A DNA stretch of 64,000 nucleotides, taken from NCBI GenBank assembly GCA_030549175.1, contig JAUKUA010000001.1:4464001-4528000 (forward strand), written 5' to 3'. Below, piece by piece: positions 53,767-64,000 of the stretch (the stretch's first letter is position 1; every line of letters starts with the position of its first letter). This stretch comes from Lasiosphaeris hirsuta (lineage: Eukaryota; Ascomycota; Sordariomycetes; Sordariales; Lasiosphaeriaceae). The notes under the pieces were generated by a model, which made no database searches, was not told the origin of the DNA, and saw only the letters and a program-made list of their open reading frames with translations. Both the position numbers and the translations under genes were made by a program.

Positions 53767-54876
53767 CTAACTCTCGCCCTCTAACACATCTTGCATCCTC
53801 CTTACCATGGAATCCACATACCCATTTATTTTCTCTTGACTTAATCGCCTCCATCCTTCCAACGCCAGCTCCTTGATATCGGATCCAATGTGAAGATTTG
53901 CACGGATATACTGCTTTACAGCCCTCCAACAATTCTCAATTGGCGACAGATCAGGAGAACCGGGGGTATTGAAATAATGCTTCAATCCATGCTTCTCTTT
54001 CCACTCCTTCACGATATTATTTCGCTTCGTATTTCCACCTCCATGCCCTGAATCTCCATCCTCTTCCAATACAAAGGTATCATCACCACGGGAAAGCCAG
54101 GAGCTAACAACTTTCTCCAGAATCTCATCGCGATAGATCTGTAAGCTCATCTTTCCGTTAGTATTTGTTGGAATTTCGTAAAAATGCATCTCAGATTTAA
54201 AATTCCATCCAACGGCCGCCCAAACGTGGTATCTTCGGATTTCCGTTCCTTTCAGTGGTTCTTCCTCATGGTGAATACAGTCTGGACAGTATCGTTCGCC
54301 CGGCTTCCTAATAACTCGGACCTTTCCTTCAGAAAACACTCCAAAATGGCATTCGTCTGACCAGCGAATATCACGCCAATTTTCCGCGCGAGGGCGGAGT
54401 TGTAGGGCGAGTTTGGCACCTTGAACCCGCCTTTTTGCGTTTGATGACGACACAAATCCTTTTTCGCAGGCGATACATTTGCGATATTGTAACGTACCCA
54501 TCGCTCGTTCGACCGTTCTGGCGGATGCTTGAATACCGACCATATTGGCAAGGCCCTGCCAGATGATTTCTTCCATTTTGCGTAAATCTTCTGCCGAGAT
54601 GATAGGCTTTCGCCCTCGTGTTTCGAGGCTGGGATGTCGCCGGTCATTGCCATGACGAAGGATCTCCCAACCTTGTGTTCTGCTGCGGATACCGAACTGC
54701 CGGAGTAGGTCGGCCTTAAAGAACGGAACGCGGTGGGTTTCTAGATATGCAGCCGTTCCAAGGAGGTGTGCTTTCACTGGCGTAGGGTAGCGCGGACCCA
54801 TTGCATCGTCGCCGTAGTGGTGGTGGTGGTGGTATGAGCCGTGGTGGTGTGAGCCGAAGGGAATCGAATGTTGCAA
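53767..54876 (-). CDS. Tc1/mariner-like DDE transposase, apparently full length
   Basis: One exon gives 369 aa from 54876, or 344 aa from the internal ATG at 54801 (MGPRYPTPVKAHLLG), the more family-like start. The longer form adds a His-rich N-terminus. A helix-turn-helix part (LLRQFGIRSRTQGWEILRHG) is followed by a DDE domain with WSDECHFGVFSEGKVRV, FVLEEDGDSGHGGG and SPDLSPIENCWRAVKQYI. Counting from the Asp of EED to the Glu of SPIEN gives 40 intervening residues, compared with 34 in classical Tc1. No stop or frameshift is present, so it may be active or domesticated. Flanking TA dinucleotides and short similar patches (tatcac / gtgata near 53712 and 55065) hint at the ends, but the terminal repeats are weak. 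It directly follows the truncated ATPase gene. Confidence 0.82.
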   Translation of the reverse strand: MQHSIPFGSHHHGSYHHHHHYGDDAMGPRYPTPVKAHLLGTAAYLETHRVPFFKADLLRQFGIRSRTQGWEILRHGNDRRHPSLETRGRKPIISAEDLRKMEEIIWQGLANMVGIQASARTVERAMGTLQYRKCIACEKGFVSSSNAKRRVQGAKLALQLRPRAENWRDIRWSDECHFGVFSEGKVRVIRKPGERYCPDCIHHEEEPLKGTEIRRYHVWAAVGWNFKSEMHFYEIPTNTNGKMSLQIYRDEILEKVVSSWLSRGDDTFVLEEDGDSGHGGGNTKRNNIVKEWKEKHGLKHYFNTPGSPDLSPIENCWRAVKQYIRANLHIGSDIKELALEGWRRLSQEKINGYVDSMVRRMQDVLEGES

Positions 54877-55432
54877 AATTGGTAGGGTCTGTTAGTGCGC
54901 AGCCACTGGCACGGACCACTGGCCTTTTGCTGTTCGGTTTTCTTTGTCAACCACTTGGGTGTGGATGTGGTTGAAGGGGATTGCGCCAGAGGAGAGTGGG
55001 GAGCGGCAGGCTTGGCTTTTAAATTGGATTGGAAGGTTCGGCGGGACTACGCCTTCGGTATGATAGTGTGATAGTAACGCCAAAGGGTCGTTACAAATCT
55101 GGGTGATCCGATCGCCAAGAACTACATCGCCGAGATAATGGACGCCTGGTACTATATCGCTAAAGCCCTACTTTGAAGTAAATACGTGTAAGCTAGGTAT
55201 ACACAAACCTCAGTAAATCGGTAAATGCATCTTGCTATTCTCTTTTATCAAGGTAATCTTATACGGACAATGAAAGCATAAGCGGGTCTACATTGAGACG
55301 GTAAAGCCCTTGGTCTATTTCTGCTTAGAAATCTGTCTGCTGGTAAGTTTATATAACTCTGATTATGACTATCTTGCCACTGCCAAGACCGTTGGCTTAA
55401 ATTTTCCGCGGAAAGTTCTGCCACAAAGCGCT
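54877..55432. other. Flank of the transposase, no gene
   Basis: The first ~200 bp belong to the transposon and may include its right end near 55073. The rest is AT-rich with nothing conserved. Confidence 0.45.
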
Positions 55433-55585
55433 AACCTCGGGCAGTGATTCGACCACACTAAGCTAACTACGTCTGTAAAGTCCTCAGTAAGGAAAAAGCC
55501 CACTCTATAAGGCATACCGCTCTCGGTCAGCTACCTTCCGTCCCTGAAATTCGTCAAATCTGCCTTACCTGTTCCTTTAGGATCA
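55433..55585 (+). repeat. Dispersed repeat family B, plus-strand copy
   Basis: It runs from cgggcagtgattcgaccaca through aaagtcctcagtaaggaa and accgctctcggtcagctacc to atctgccttacctgttcc. It matches 33585-33740 inverted, with mainly transitional differences. Confidence 0.6.
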
Positions 55586-56125
55586 GCAGTTACTTCCTAT
55601 GTATACAGAGAGATATACTAAGCCCAGGATATAGGCTGTATGGAAAGAGGGAGGGATCAGGAATGTTATTTGACTTACCGCCAGCGCCGCATGGCCCACG
55701 CCGTCAAGGCAGCAATCCTTGCTACACCCGCAGCCCCATAGGCAGCCATAAATCCCCGTGATAGTAAGCACTATATTGAAGCTCTCGACATCGCCAATAA
55801 CTTCGTGGCTCAAAAGCAAAGCAGACGAGAAGAGAAGTAAGATCTTGAGGTATAAGGCCGGCCAGCTACTTCCTGTGGTACTTATTCCATTTCTCTTCTT
55901 TAATGCTAAGATCCAGGTCTACCAAGAATCTACCAGTACCCTCGTTGATGAATGGCAGGTTACCGACTAAATCGCTTCTGTCAGGTTGGAGTACGATTTG
56001 AGAGTCAAAGCTATAACAATCATGCCTGTATTAGAAGATCTAAAGCTGGAGAAAAAAGAAAAAGAAAAGAGGAGGAAGATTGGCGAAGTGTGTGGGGTGC
56101 AGGATAAGTTCCCTGTGCCCCATCA
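55586..56125. other. No recognisable gene
   Basis: Overlapping 70- to 78-codon frames on both strands (55583-55970) have no features. The stretch is AT-rich and repeat-derived. Confidence 0.4.
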
Positions 56126-56330
56126 CCGATCGGGTGAACTCTGGTGAACTACCAAGCCCTGGTTGGGTCCGCCCAGAGCTCCCAGCTTGCACTTCGCCAC
56201 AGCTTCCCTGAACTCACCTCGGCTCAGGGAGGTGCTCGCTTTGGCTCACCCCCTGCTCAGGCTCTACCACTAATCCGGACTTGGTCAGAAAATGTTGAGG
56301 GGGTAACTATAGAGGTAGGCACCTTAGCTA
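56126..56330 (-). repeat. Dispersed repeat family A, copy 3, inverted
   Basis: Reverse-complement reading gives accaagtccggattagtggt, then gagcctgagcagggggtgag and ctccctgagccgaggtgagt, matching 4311-4503. From 56331 to 56669 nothing else is seen. Confidence 0.6.
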
Positions 56331-56669
56331 GATAGCAAAATACACTCTTGGAAGCTCAGCTAGATGCTTTATTAACAATGGTACGGGGTTACAGTGGTAA
56401 CATTGAAAGAACCTAGCCGACACTAGACCAAGCTTGGCCTATGGCCGTCAGGACCTATCTTTGGTCCACAGGGAGGTACTTTGAGGAAGAACTGGGCAAA
56501 GATATTCCTGGCCAGGAGTTTATTCGGACTACTAGTTAGATAACACAACACCGTGATCTGAAAAGACTGTATGAAAGATTTTGCAATCACTATCCCTGTG
56601 TACGGCCCTGTCCCCCTAATGACCCTCCGAGGCATCCAAGGGAATAGAGTTTACCGCAACAAGTGCTCC

Positions 56670-57005
56670 TTAACCACAGGCGGTATAAGAGCTCAGGGCA
56701 TTGCTTCCACCCTGGCCGTTCGTGGACCTATAGCACGGTCCCACCGACCCTGCATCAACGCAGATGATCGACGGAGCAACACAGTCGTTGCGGCTGTAGG
56801 CGGTAAGCCTTTGGCCGCTGCCTCCTCCCGAAGTGATCCGGAACGACTGGAATCCACCGGTCCGGGCGCAGGTGTTGTCGAACACGTTGCGGTTTCCGGC
56901 CGGCTGCTGGCAGTTGGTGTCGGCGAAGAGGTCGACTACGACGGCGTTCGACAGGACAGCGAACGTGCCCACGACCGCGAGGGAGAGCTTGCTGAACATC
57001 ATCAT
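56670..57005 (-). CDS. Small secreted 6-Cys protein (effector-like), 111 aa
   Basis: A single exon of 111 codons opens with three ATG in a row and a signal peptide (MMMFSKLSLAVVGTFAVLSN). The mature part is ~90 residues, rich in Gly, Ser and Asn, with six cysteines evenly spread (TNCQQPAG, NTCARTGG, RNDCVAPS, IICVDAG, GPCYRST, YTACG). That suggests three disulphides and a compact beta fold, as in several small secreted fungal proteins. The family is not recognised, and no role is claimed beyond secretion. It is intact, in contrast to its AT-rich surroundings, and has no intron. Confidence 0.72.
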   Translation of the reverse strand: MMMFSKLSLAVVGTFAVLSNAVVVDLFADTNCQQPAGNRNVFDNTCARTGGFQSFRITSGGGSGQRLTAYSRNDCVAPSIICVDAGSVGPCYRSTNGQGGSNALSSYTACG

Positions 57006-59203
57006 CCTATAGAGCAGTCAGAACATGAAGTCCGGAGTTGTGGGTTCTACTTACTTGTACTGTGGTGTTGGGGGTAGGTGGTTATACTGTCAAAATTCAA
57101 AGTTTGGCGGTGGTGCTTGTAGGGTGGGAGATGTCCACTTCATTCTGCTTCGCCGGGAAGAAGGCCGATTTATATACATGTACTGCTGCCCTGCTAACCT
57201 TCTAGTGTATAAGGCAGCCGGTCAAGTGTAAGCAATGGATCGACAGCCTAGATTCGGGTACCGCTATAGCTTCAATCACTGCACTTGACACTTGAAGTTG
57301 ATAAAGAGGCACAAAGGTCCCGTCTTAATCTACGATGCCGTTTTCGCCGCGCTACGGCATGTTCCTGGCGGCTGAGATGTTGGTTTCAACGGTTCCCTAG
57401 CCACTGGTATCGACTGTTATTATTCCAAACGCAATCTCCGACCTCATTTGACCCTGCGGGATTGATGGCTTAATCCTTAATCTGCTCTTGGTGTTCGACT
57501 AAGCCGACTTTTGCATGGCCGTCGAGTTTAGCTCCTAGGCTCCCGTGCTAGGGTTCGGATTCTCTATCTAAATGGCTCGAGGAACTCTTCGAGTCCGGAG
57601 ACAAGGGTGAGTCGCTGAGTGCTTAATATGGAAACTTTCGTTGTAGGATCTCTTCATCCATGTTGCATTTACTAAAATTCCTTTACTACCTCCCAAGCCC
57701 CGGCCGGCAACACCGAAGACGACAGCATGTAGAAGGCGGATGTGCCGAAGTTCATTTGCAAATATCCTGGCTCACGCGGTGTGCTTCCACACGGTACCTG
57801 AGTACGTAGGTACCTGCACATAATAGGCAGTTGTGACCTCATGAAATGGGATAGACGCCTGGTTGACGGAGCTAGCCCCTTGCCCTCAGACGCTCATCGA
57901 GGCAAATCCTGCTCTCGGTCTGCCCCTGAGCAAGATGCCAACCATGACAACTAATTGCAGCCGAGCGTCCAATAAGTATTGCTCTAATCACCTCACAGAA
58001 GAAAACCCTTGTCCTGTTAGTGGCTAGATAATTCCCATTTCTCCTGAGTGATGCGCGATTTGACAGCCAATACATGTACCTGGTATGCACAAACTTCAAC
58101 CCCGTTTTCGTGCTGTTTCTAGGCTCCATCGTTCAAGGTAAGGCAACACAAGCGCAACCAGAGCAATAATGGCTAGTGCGGGCACATGCATCTTGTTAAA
58201 GGCATTAATTAGCAGAAAAGCTTGGCCGTCGTGCAGGCAGCTGCATACGTAGCGCTTTAAAGTTGTCAGCCTTGAGAATGTTACACCGACTATACTCCAG
58301 TACATGGGGGGGAGGGGGTTATGTTTGTGTCACTATGCCCTGGTAGTGGGATGCAGGTATTGTGGCATACCTAGATTATACCACCCGAAAGCATCCACTG
58401 CCGCCGCCTCATTCCATATAACCCTCCCCTGGCAGTCAGCCTACAGCTGATGTCCTTCGCCGCAGGCTGGTGGACAGCGATTATTAGATGGTATCCTCTT
58501 ATGTCTCTGCCGATCGTGTATTAATTGTAGGCTTTAGCCGTGCCCCCGGGCCGAGGGGTGTGTGTGCTTAACCCACAGTCGGCTACGGCGGCTTTGCAGT
58601 ATCATCAGCAGACGATCATAATCAGCGTAAAAGCTAGACGGGTCTGAGCTGCCGCGCCGCAGCGCGCCACCGGTTCTCGCCGTGCCCTCGCAGCTCGTGA
58701 TACTCCCGGTTATTTAGTCAACCTAATCGCTGCGCACCACTCAATACCCCTGGCACCGCCCATTTGCCGCCCAGGTTACGTCTACGAAAATGGGCCGTAG
58801 CAATCCTTGGATGCATCCGAATATTAGCCCGTAATATTATTGCAAGCAGCACATGTGTCAAATCTTCAGCTTTATTGGAGACGACCCCTGCGGCAGCAAG
58901 CTGTGAAAAAAGGCCTGCGCAGTGTAACACATTATATCGAGAAGAGGTCTGGTAAGAGTTCGCTACCTAACGTAGGCCCTACCTCGTCTTGTAAACCGAT
59001 CCCGGAAAACGCGTCAGAGAATAGATCATCGTCGATAGGTTTGGGAGAGAGATAGATGCTTGATGTCGTTTGAACGGTTGAGGTAAATGCGTGTCTAGAA
59101 GATACGCTATATCTAGTCCTTTTGTCGTGTAAGTTGCATCTTGGAGCCCTCCCGATATTGGGACTACCCATTCGTAGGTATGCAGTAGGATGAAAGTCTT
59201 CCT
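57006..59203. other. Gene-poor stretch
   Basis: Minus-strand frames at 58305-58096 and 58129-57872 include a signal-like start (MHVPALAIIALVALVLP) at about 58190, but I find no convincing protein after it. No repeats stand out. Confidence 0.4.
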
Positions 59204-60190
59204 TCAAGCAGGGTCCGACCCTTCTCCCATCAAGCTTGTCATGCGAGGAATATTGTCTCCTCGATAGGACGGGACTGCTCTCATGCGGTCAAGAGAATCA
59301 GCCCGATGCCCAGCCGCTCCGCGAGTCCTCCCCGCCATTCCAACAGCAACACAACGCCCATGGACCACCGCCCGACAGTTTCGTACCCATGTCCTCCGCT
59401 TGCTTGCGTTTAAGCCATGTCCACACAACCATGTACGTCGAGTGCCCGAACTGGTGCGTCACCCCGACGAGGACAAAAGTTCGTCGTGCAGTAGCTTGGG
59501 TATTGTCATCACCCGCTTTCTCAGGGCGTTGCGTTTCCGCCAGCGACTCCGGAGGTAAATTAGTGCAGAGTGTCCCGCACACCCGCCCGTCCTTTGTGTC
59601 GCGCAGTTCGAAAGCAAAAGACGCCATCGAACTCGCTGCGAGATAGGGAGAAGGCGGCGAAGTCGGCAGAAGCGGCGGTGAATATCAACATCTCGCACTT
59701 TGAGTGGGGATAATTACGCCCTCAGAGACTGAATACCTCTGTATGTGACCATAGTGGTGTTGGGATCATATGCTCTGGTGGATCGTGCGGACAATCCGAC
59801 CGTCGGAACAGAGACGAAGGCACGGAATCACCGACCTGAATGGCATTCCTTCGCCCTCATAGAGAATGAAATCAAGCCCTAGCGGGTGCGTCGACCGGTA
59901 TTTCCACGAACGGTATATGCTCCGGGCCACCTTATCGTCGAACAATGTCACCGCGCCGGACCAGCCGCTCCAGCACCAGCTGGGTTAGTAGCGATGTAGG
60001 TGCTCGGGAGTAGCGGTCAGTCCAGATTCGGGACCAACAGACTCGCGGCGCCTGAGGTAGGACTCCATACCCGGTTACCACAGGAGCGCCAGGTCGAAGA
60101 TAGCGTCGAGCAGGCTGGCGGCAAAGGTTGAGCCCCACTGCCAAGAGGACAGATTGCAATACTCTGAAAAGCGTCCACTGGAAGTACATC
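59204..60190 (-). other. Unassigned coding-like fragments
   Basis: Minus-strand pieces read LFDDKVARSIYRSWKYRSTH and LGLDFILYEGEGMPFR (59951-59840), preceded in other frames by LLDAIFDLALLW with a stop. They look like exons of one decayed gene. The plus and minus ORFs at 59236-59698 overlap each other and neither is convincing. No family is assigned. Confidence 0.3.
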
Positions 60191-62432
60191 TGCTACTCCG
60201 AGACGTACAGATATCGACCATGCCCTATTGTCGCATATGGCATATGGGGTAGGATATAAGTGGTCTAGCTCTCCAGGCAAGAGGAATTTCCTTTTGCAAA
60301 AAGTGTGACACCTATGCTTGCCGATTTGTCTCATACATCACCTACCACTCCCTTGCCTCTCCAGACGCCCTTGTCACCACCCTTTGACTTCCACGCCACC
60401 TTACAACGGGCCCGTGCGACGGCTATGAGCTCGTTGATATATCATACTTCCTTCCGCGGGTTGCAGGCAAGGAGGGCGAAACGAGGAACAGAAAGAGTGG
60501 GAGAAAACAAGGGGAGCGGCTACCCCTAGATGTAACCTTGTCCTACGTCGTTACGGATCTAGGTCTCGGTGTAGGTAGATAGCTGACTATATCCTATGCT
60601 CTATGATCCAGTGGTCGAACACCGTGCTATCATAGGGAGCGATTTTCGTCCTTATGTGCGAGCCTCGGTATTCTTATGTAAGTATACTGGTGCCGTATCG
60701 CTCTTTTGTTGTTCAAGGACCCAAGATAAGTTTATATAAGGGCAGGAACTTGGTATTGGCAGTAGCTGCAGGAATGATCAATGCCGATCGACCACACAGG
60801 AAGGAAGAGCAAGACTAGCGCCCTCAGCTTGAAGTCAGGACTTACTAATCAAGGGATTGCCAATGCAGTGGAGGAAGCCAGCTGACCCCGACAACTGCAG
60901 ACGGTTCTCCAGAGTCTAGCTCCATTGGGGACAAGTGGTCGTGACCGCTCTGGGAGTGCGTAAGAGGCGGCTCGACCAAGTAGTGATCGTAAAGACGATT
61001 CGCTATCCCTAGCAAAGAGCCATACCGGCCTCCCGCAGAGGACTGGCGCGTAGGAACCCGCTTGGCTGAACCGAAGGAAGCAGGGCGTGCGAGGCTGCAA
61101 GGCAGGGAGGAAGCCAGGACCTATTAATCCATCTAGTGACCCTAGTGGAACGCTGGTAAGGCCCAGGTATCTTGTACATAGCACCATAAGAAGCGAGAGT
61201 TGAGCGCCGACCTCTAGGAGGATGTTCCTCATGCCTTCTTCTACACAGACCCTAGAATAATTATCAGCTGAACTTCAGTGAAGCTGAGGGGTAATACAAC
61301 CTTATGAACCCTTCTGTTCTCTCCTGACTTGCAACTGCGAAGCATCGTCAACTATCTTCTATGACGTCGTTCCATCTCCCTGCATCTCACCTCCCTTGCA
61401 ACAATACAGGGACTTTGGGTTGCCAAGATCACCTCCCTCACCTCTGTGTGAAAGCTCTGAATCAGACCAACACCATTGCCGGCCTAGTTTGCAGTACGGT
61501 TGAAGTGGTGATCATAGCTCTGCAGTCCGGCTAACCGATTAGTGGTTGACCTTGTGATTACTACACCCCAGCCTCACTGTGGCTGGCCTGTGTCACAGAT
61601 AGGAACAAATTATCTCACTTGTATTTTAATAAGAACTAGAGTAAACAGAATGAGAAGTGTACTCAGCGTATAGTAAAATTATAAGGATATAGGTAACTAG
61701 TGACCTCTCCTCGCCTACCTAACGTACTACTAGCCATTGAATAATGATGCTATGTCTAATCTACGGTACTTAAGCTCCTTCATTACCTTTATTATTATTT
61801 CCTTAAGCTTGGGCTACTTCTCTTGATATAACATAACGGCATACTAGCCTGTAAACGATTTGGAGAAGCTGGCGGCTAACTAGATCATTCTGCATATCGT
61901 ATTGTAGTAGGGCCGCCTGAAACCCCATACGTAAGTTATCTACCTTATGCTAGGTATCTATCTTCTTAACGGTCTTAGCCGCCAATAACCTATTAGCCTG
62001 CCGTTTAGTAGCCTTCAACTCGTTAGTACGCTTATGATTCTATACCGTAATAGCGACGTTAATTAGTGTGTATAGAAGTGTCACGCCTGTTCTAACCCAG
62101 CTTGTAATAATATCATAATCGACATAGTTAGGATAATACAAGATCTAGAAGGCACGGACCAGCAATGCAACCGACTAACAATGCAACATCGCAATTTGCG
62201 ACGCGACGCGACAACCACCTCATTTCAATCCGGGCCCATTCCTTCATTTTTGCAGCAAACAACATCAAATTTGCCATGGCTACTATGTAAGAGTAGAAGA
62301 TTCGGTCGGCAATTGAAGAATTCAACAATGGCGCGGACCAGCACGTTACTACGGAGTATCACGGAATCTACCCGTCCACGCTTAGCCGGCGACTCCGTGG
62401 CACTACCTCCAAGAGAGAGAGTAAGATAATAA
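60191..62432. other. AT-rich, no supported gene
   Basis: A minus-strand segment around 61800-62050 reads NELKATKRQANRLLAAKTVK and, after a TAG, VDNLRMGFQAALLQYDMQND. This suggests an old coiled-coil protein or transposon piece. A 127-codon minus-strand frame at 60849-61232 is not supported by any feature. Confidence 0.4.
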
Positions 62433-62955
62433 CCATGAAGCTCTCGCTTACTCAGGAGAGCTTTTTAGTCGACTAGTACCTCGATTTAAAAGCCACTAGG
62501 CACGCCCTTAGCAAAGTAGAGATCACTAGAATGGCCTAAGAAACTTTCACATAGGCCGGCGACGTAACCCGTATCGGCGGCCGATAGGCAGACCGCTTTC
62601 TTTTACGCTACCAACGAGTCAAGACGAAAAGAAATATACTGTTGGAAAGAAAAAGAGTCAAAGGATCGACGAAGGCTAAATACAAGGATTTCTTTACTCG
62701 CCTAGGCAAGTAAATCAAGGCTAGAAACATCGTCCCATGTAATATTACTAATATGGATGAGCACGGCATGTAAGAGACCGAAACTTAGGCCGGAACTGTT
62801 ATAGGCTCCTCCCTAACTAATTACGTAGTAGTTACGGCTTCAGACTTTACCAATTAGGTCTCTATTATTAAGGTAGTTACCGTTGATTACTAGAGACTTA
62901 CTTCCGTTATTATCTTTACGGGGGCAACTCTCTAAGGCTAATGGTACCCCCCCGT
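62433..62955 (+). pseudogene. pogo/Fot1-type transposase N-terminal relic, RIP-like
   Basis: One frame, broken by about ten TAG/TAA codons, follows the pogo layout: an N-terminal helix-turn-helix (MKLSLTQESFLVD), RFLLRYQRVKTKRN, then the catalytic region NITNMDEHGM, TVIGSSLTNYVVVTASDFTN and VTVDYxRLTSVIIFTGATL. The stops sit where relatives have Trp or Gln, consistent with TGG to TAG and CAG to TAG. The reading fades out at about 62955. Confidence 0.7.
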
Positions 62956-63082
62956 TAGGTTAAGGATTATGAGAATATTCGTGATTAAAAGTACGACTAC
63001 TCTCTCATAAGCTAGAGTAATAGCTTTATAACGATGAAATAGTTAAAGGACATCTATTTACTAGAAACAAAGTCCTTACGGC

Positions 63083-63550
63083 TGTTACAACCTGTGCACT
63101 AAGATATGAACTATCCAGTGTTGAATGACAGATCGCTAGGCAGAACGCCTAAAGAAGTGAAGAGGATTGATCCAGGGGAAGGCAAGGCTCTCAGACGGGT
63201 GTTCACACTCTGTCAAACAGATTACTATCACCAGAGTTTCAAGGAGTAAACTTTGGGATACAACAGAATGTAATTGCTTGCGTGAGGAACAGGAATCCTC
63301 ACGCTCCAAGGTGCCTAACACGTTGGCTATTTTTATCTATCTAGGGGGTAGTAATACTAAGTAGATTGTATCCTTCGTTCTGTTTACTCTGCTGCCCTGT
63401 GTGGGAGTGCTAGGGGTGTAGGAGTATCTTTCTCTGATCGCTCTGTTGCTCTGTGACAGAGTGTGGAGATCGCGGGGACGTTACTGTGTGATTGGTTGTT
63501 TCGTCGCCCAATCATGTGTTCCATGTCACATGACTTTTTGGCACAAAGTG
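63083..63550 (+). repeat. LTR, family 1
   Basis: It starts tgttacaacctgtgcac and matches 47356-47840, including the hairpin block gcgtgagga/tcctcacgc at about 63275-63305 and cacatgactttttggcac near the end. No gag or pol reading follows before the window ends. Confidence 0.65.
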
Positions 63551-64000
63551 GGATGTGACATCGGCCTAACGATTAGTAACTACATATTTTAGACAAGTAC
63601 TCTATCCACGATACCAAGGAATTTATATACCATTACCGTGTCAACTACGTTTTCGTTCTATATCTTCCTTCTCACGGCTCCTACAAGTCATAACCTCTTA
63701 ATAAGAGTATTTTCTTACCTCTTAAGACTTATTTCAGATAAAACACCAAGGCATTAACCTACTATATAACATCGTTGCCAGCTAACAAACAAAGGTTCCT
63801 TCTTTACTACAGAGATACCATATAACATACCTATACTATAGCCAATATACACAGTAACTTTAAGAAGACTAGAATATAACCGTTCAACCCGTCAGTTATA
63901 CTCGATGACCCCGAGGTATTAATTAGGGATGTCCCCCTCTCACAGGTACGGACCCCTACCCCCCCTATCACTACTACGGTCGGCCTATCGCTTCTAAACA
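63551..64000. other. AT-rich end of window
   Basis: No gene is seen. It may be decayed internal sequence of the LTR element or unrelated repeat DNA. Confidence 0.4.

Noticed and set aside
60849..61232. 127-codon minus-strand ORF
   Set aside because: Composition and stops nearby give no support, and no family feature is seen.

Overview
The window is nuclear DNA of a filamentous ascomycete (Pezizomycotina, most like a sordariomycete). The genes carry short 50-100 bp GT-AG introns with gctaac/actaac-type branch sites, and they encode fungal families: HET, HeLo and NACHT regulators, a WD40-type NLR, fungal CorA-like and APC transporters, an S1/P1 nuclease and small secreted Cys-rich proteins. 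Intact GC-rich genes alternate with AT-rich stretches full of broken transposon and NLR pieces. Many stops in these pieces are explained by C-to-T or G-to-A changes (CAG/CGA/TGG to TAG/TGA), the pattern expected from repeat-induced point mutation (RIP). Gene density is low, which fits an accessory or subtelomeric region.

Layout. 0.2-1.4 kb: an HNH-endonuclease-like gene broken by a frameshift and a stop. 1.4-6.1 kb: a graveyard with a HeLo-NACHT relic, a NACHT relic pointing the other way, an LTR piece and a broken gag. 6.1-12.6 kb: a STAND-like protein without a Walker A motif and, diverging from it, an intact 1110-aa AAA+ ATPase. 12.9-14.9 kb: two tandem LINE 3' ends, the second with a zinc-cluster-like cysteine motif. 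15.6-20.1 kb: an S1/P1 nuclease, an FAD monooxygenase and a transporter relic. 21-26.2 kb: repeats, a broken uncharacterised gene, a helical-repeat relic and a Tc1 relic. 26.3-29.7 kb: an intact HET-NACHT-WD40 gene of the HET-D/HET-E (HNWD) type with near-identical repeats. 31.5-33.4 kb: a membrane protein. 37.5-39.3 kb: a secreted Cys-rich protein plus relics, one ending in an Asn/Gln/Gly motif. 39.8-44.6 kb: a CorA-like transporter and an APC permease. 45-47.8 kb: pogo, NACHT and HET relics and solo LTRs. 49.6-55 kb: a sacsin/NO VEIN-type ATPase pseudogene that stops next to a Tc1/mariner-like transposase. 56.7-57 kb: a small secreted 6-Cys protein. 57-64 kb: AT-rich DNA with a RIP-like pogo relic and an LTR.

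Reading. The strongest biological theme is a fungal self/non-self recognition and regulated cell-death neighbourhood. It has one live NLR with a hypervariable sensor array, a P-loop-less STAND protein and at least five dead HET/HeLo/NACHT fragments, set among mobile elements that could drive duplication and decay. Secreted proteins and transporters are interspersed. The genes do not form an operon or an obvious biosynthetic cluster. All family names were assigned by eye from motifs; no search was run.
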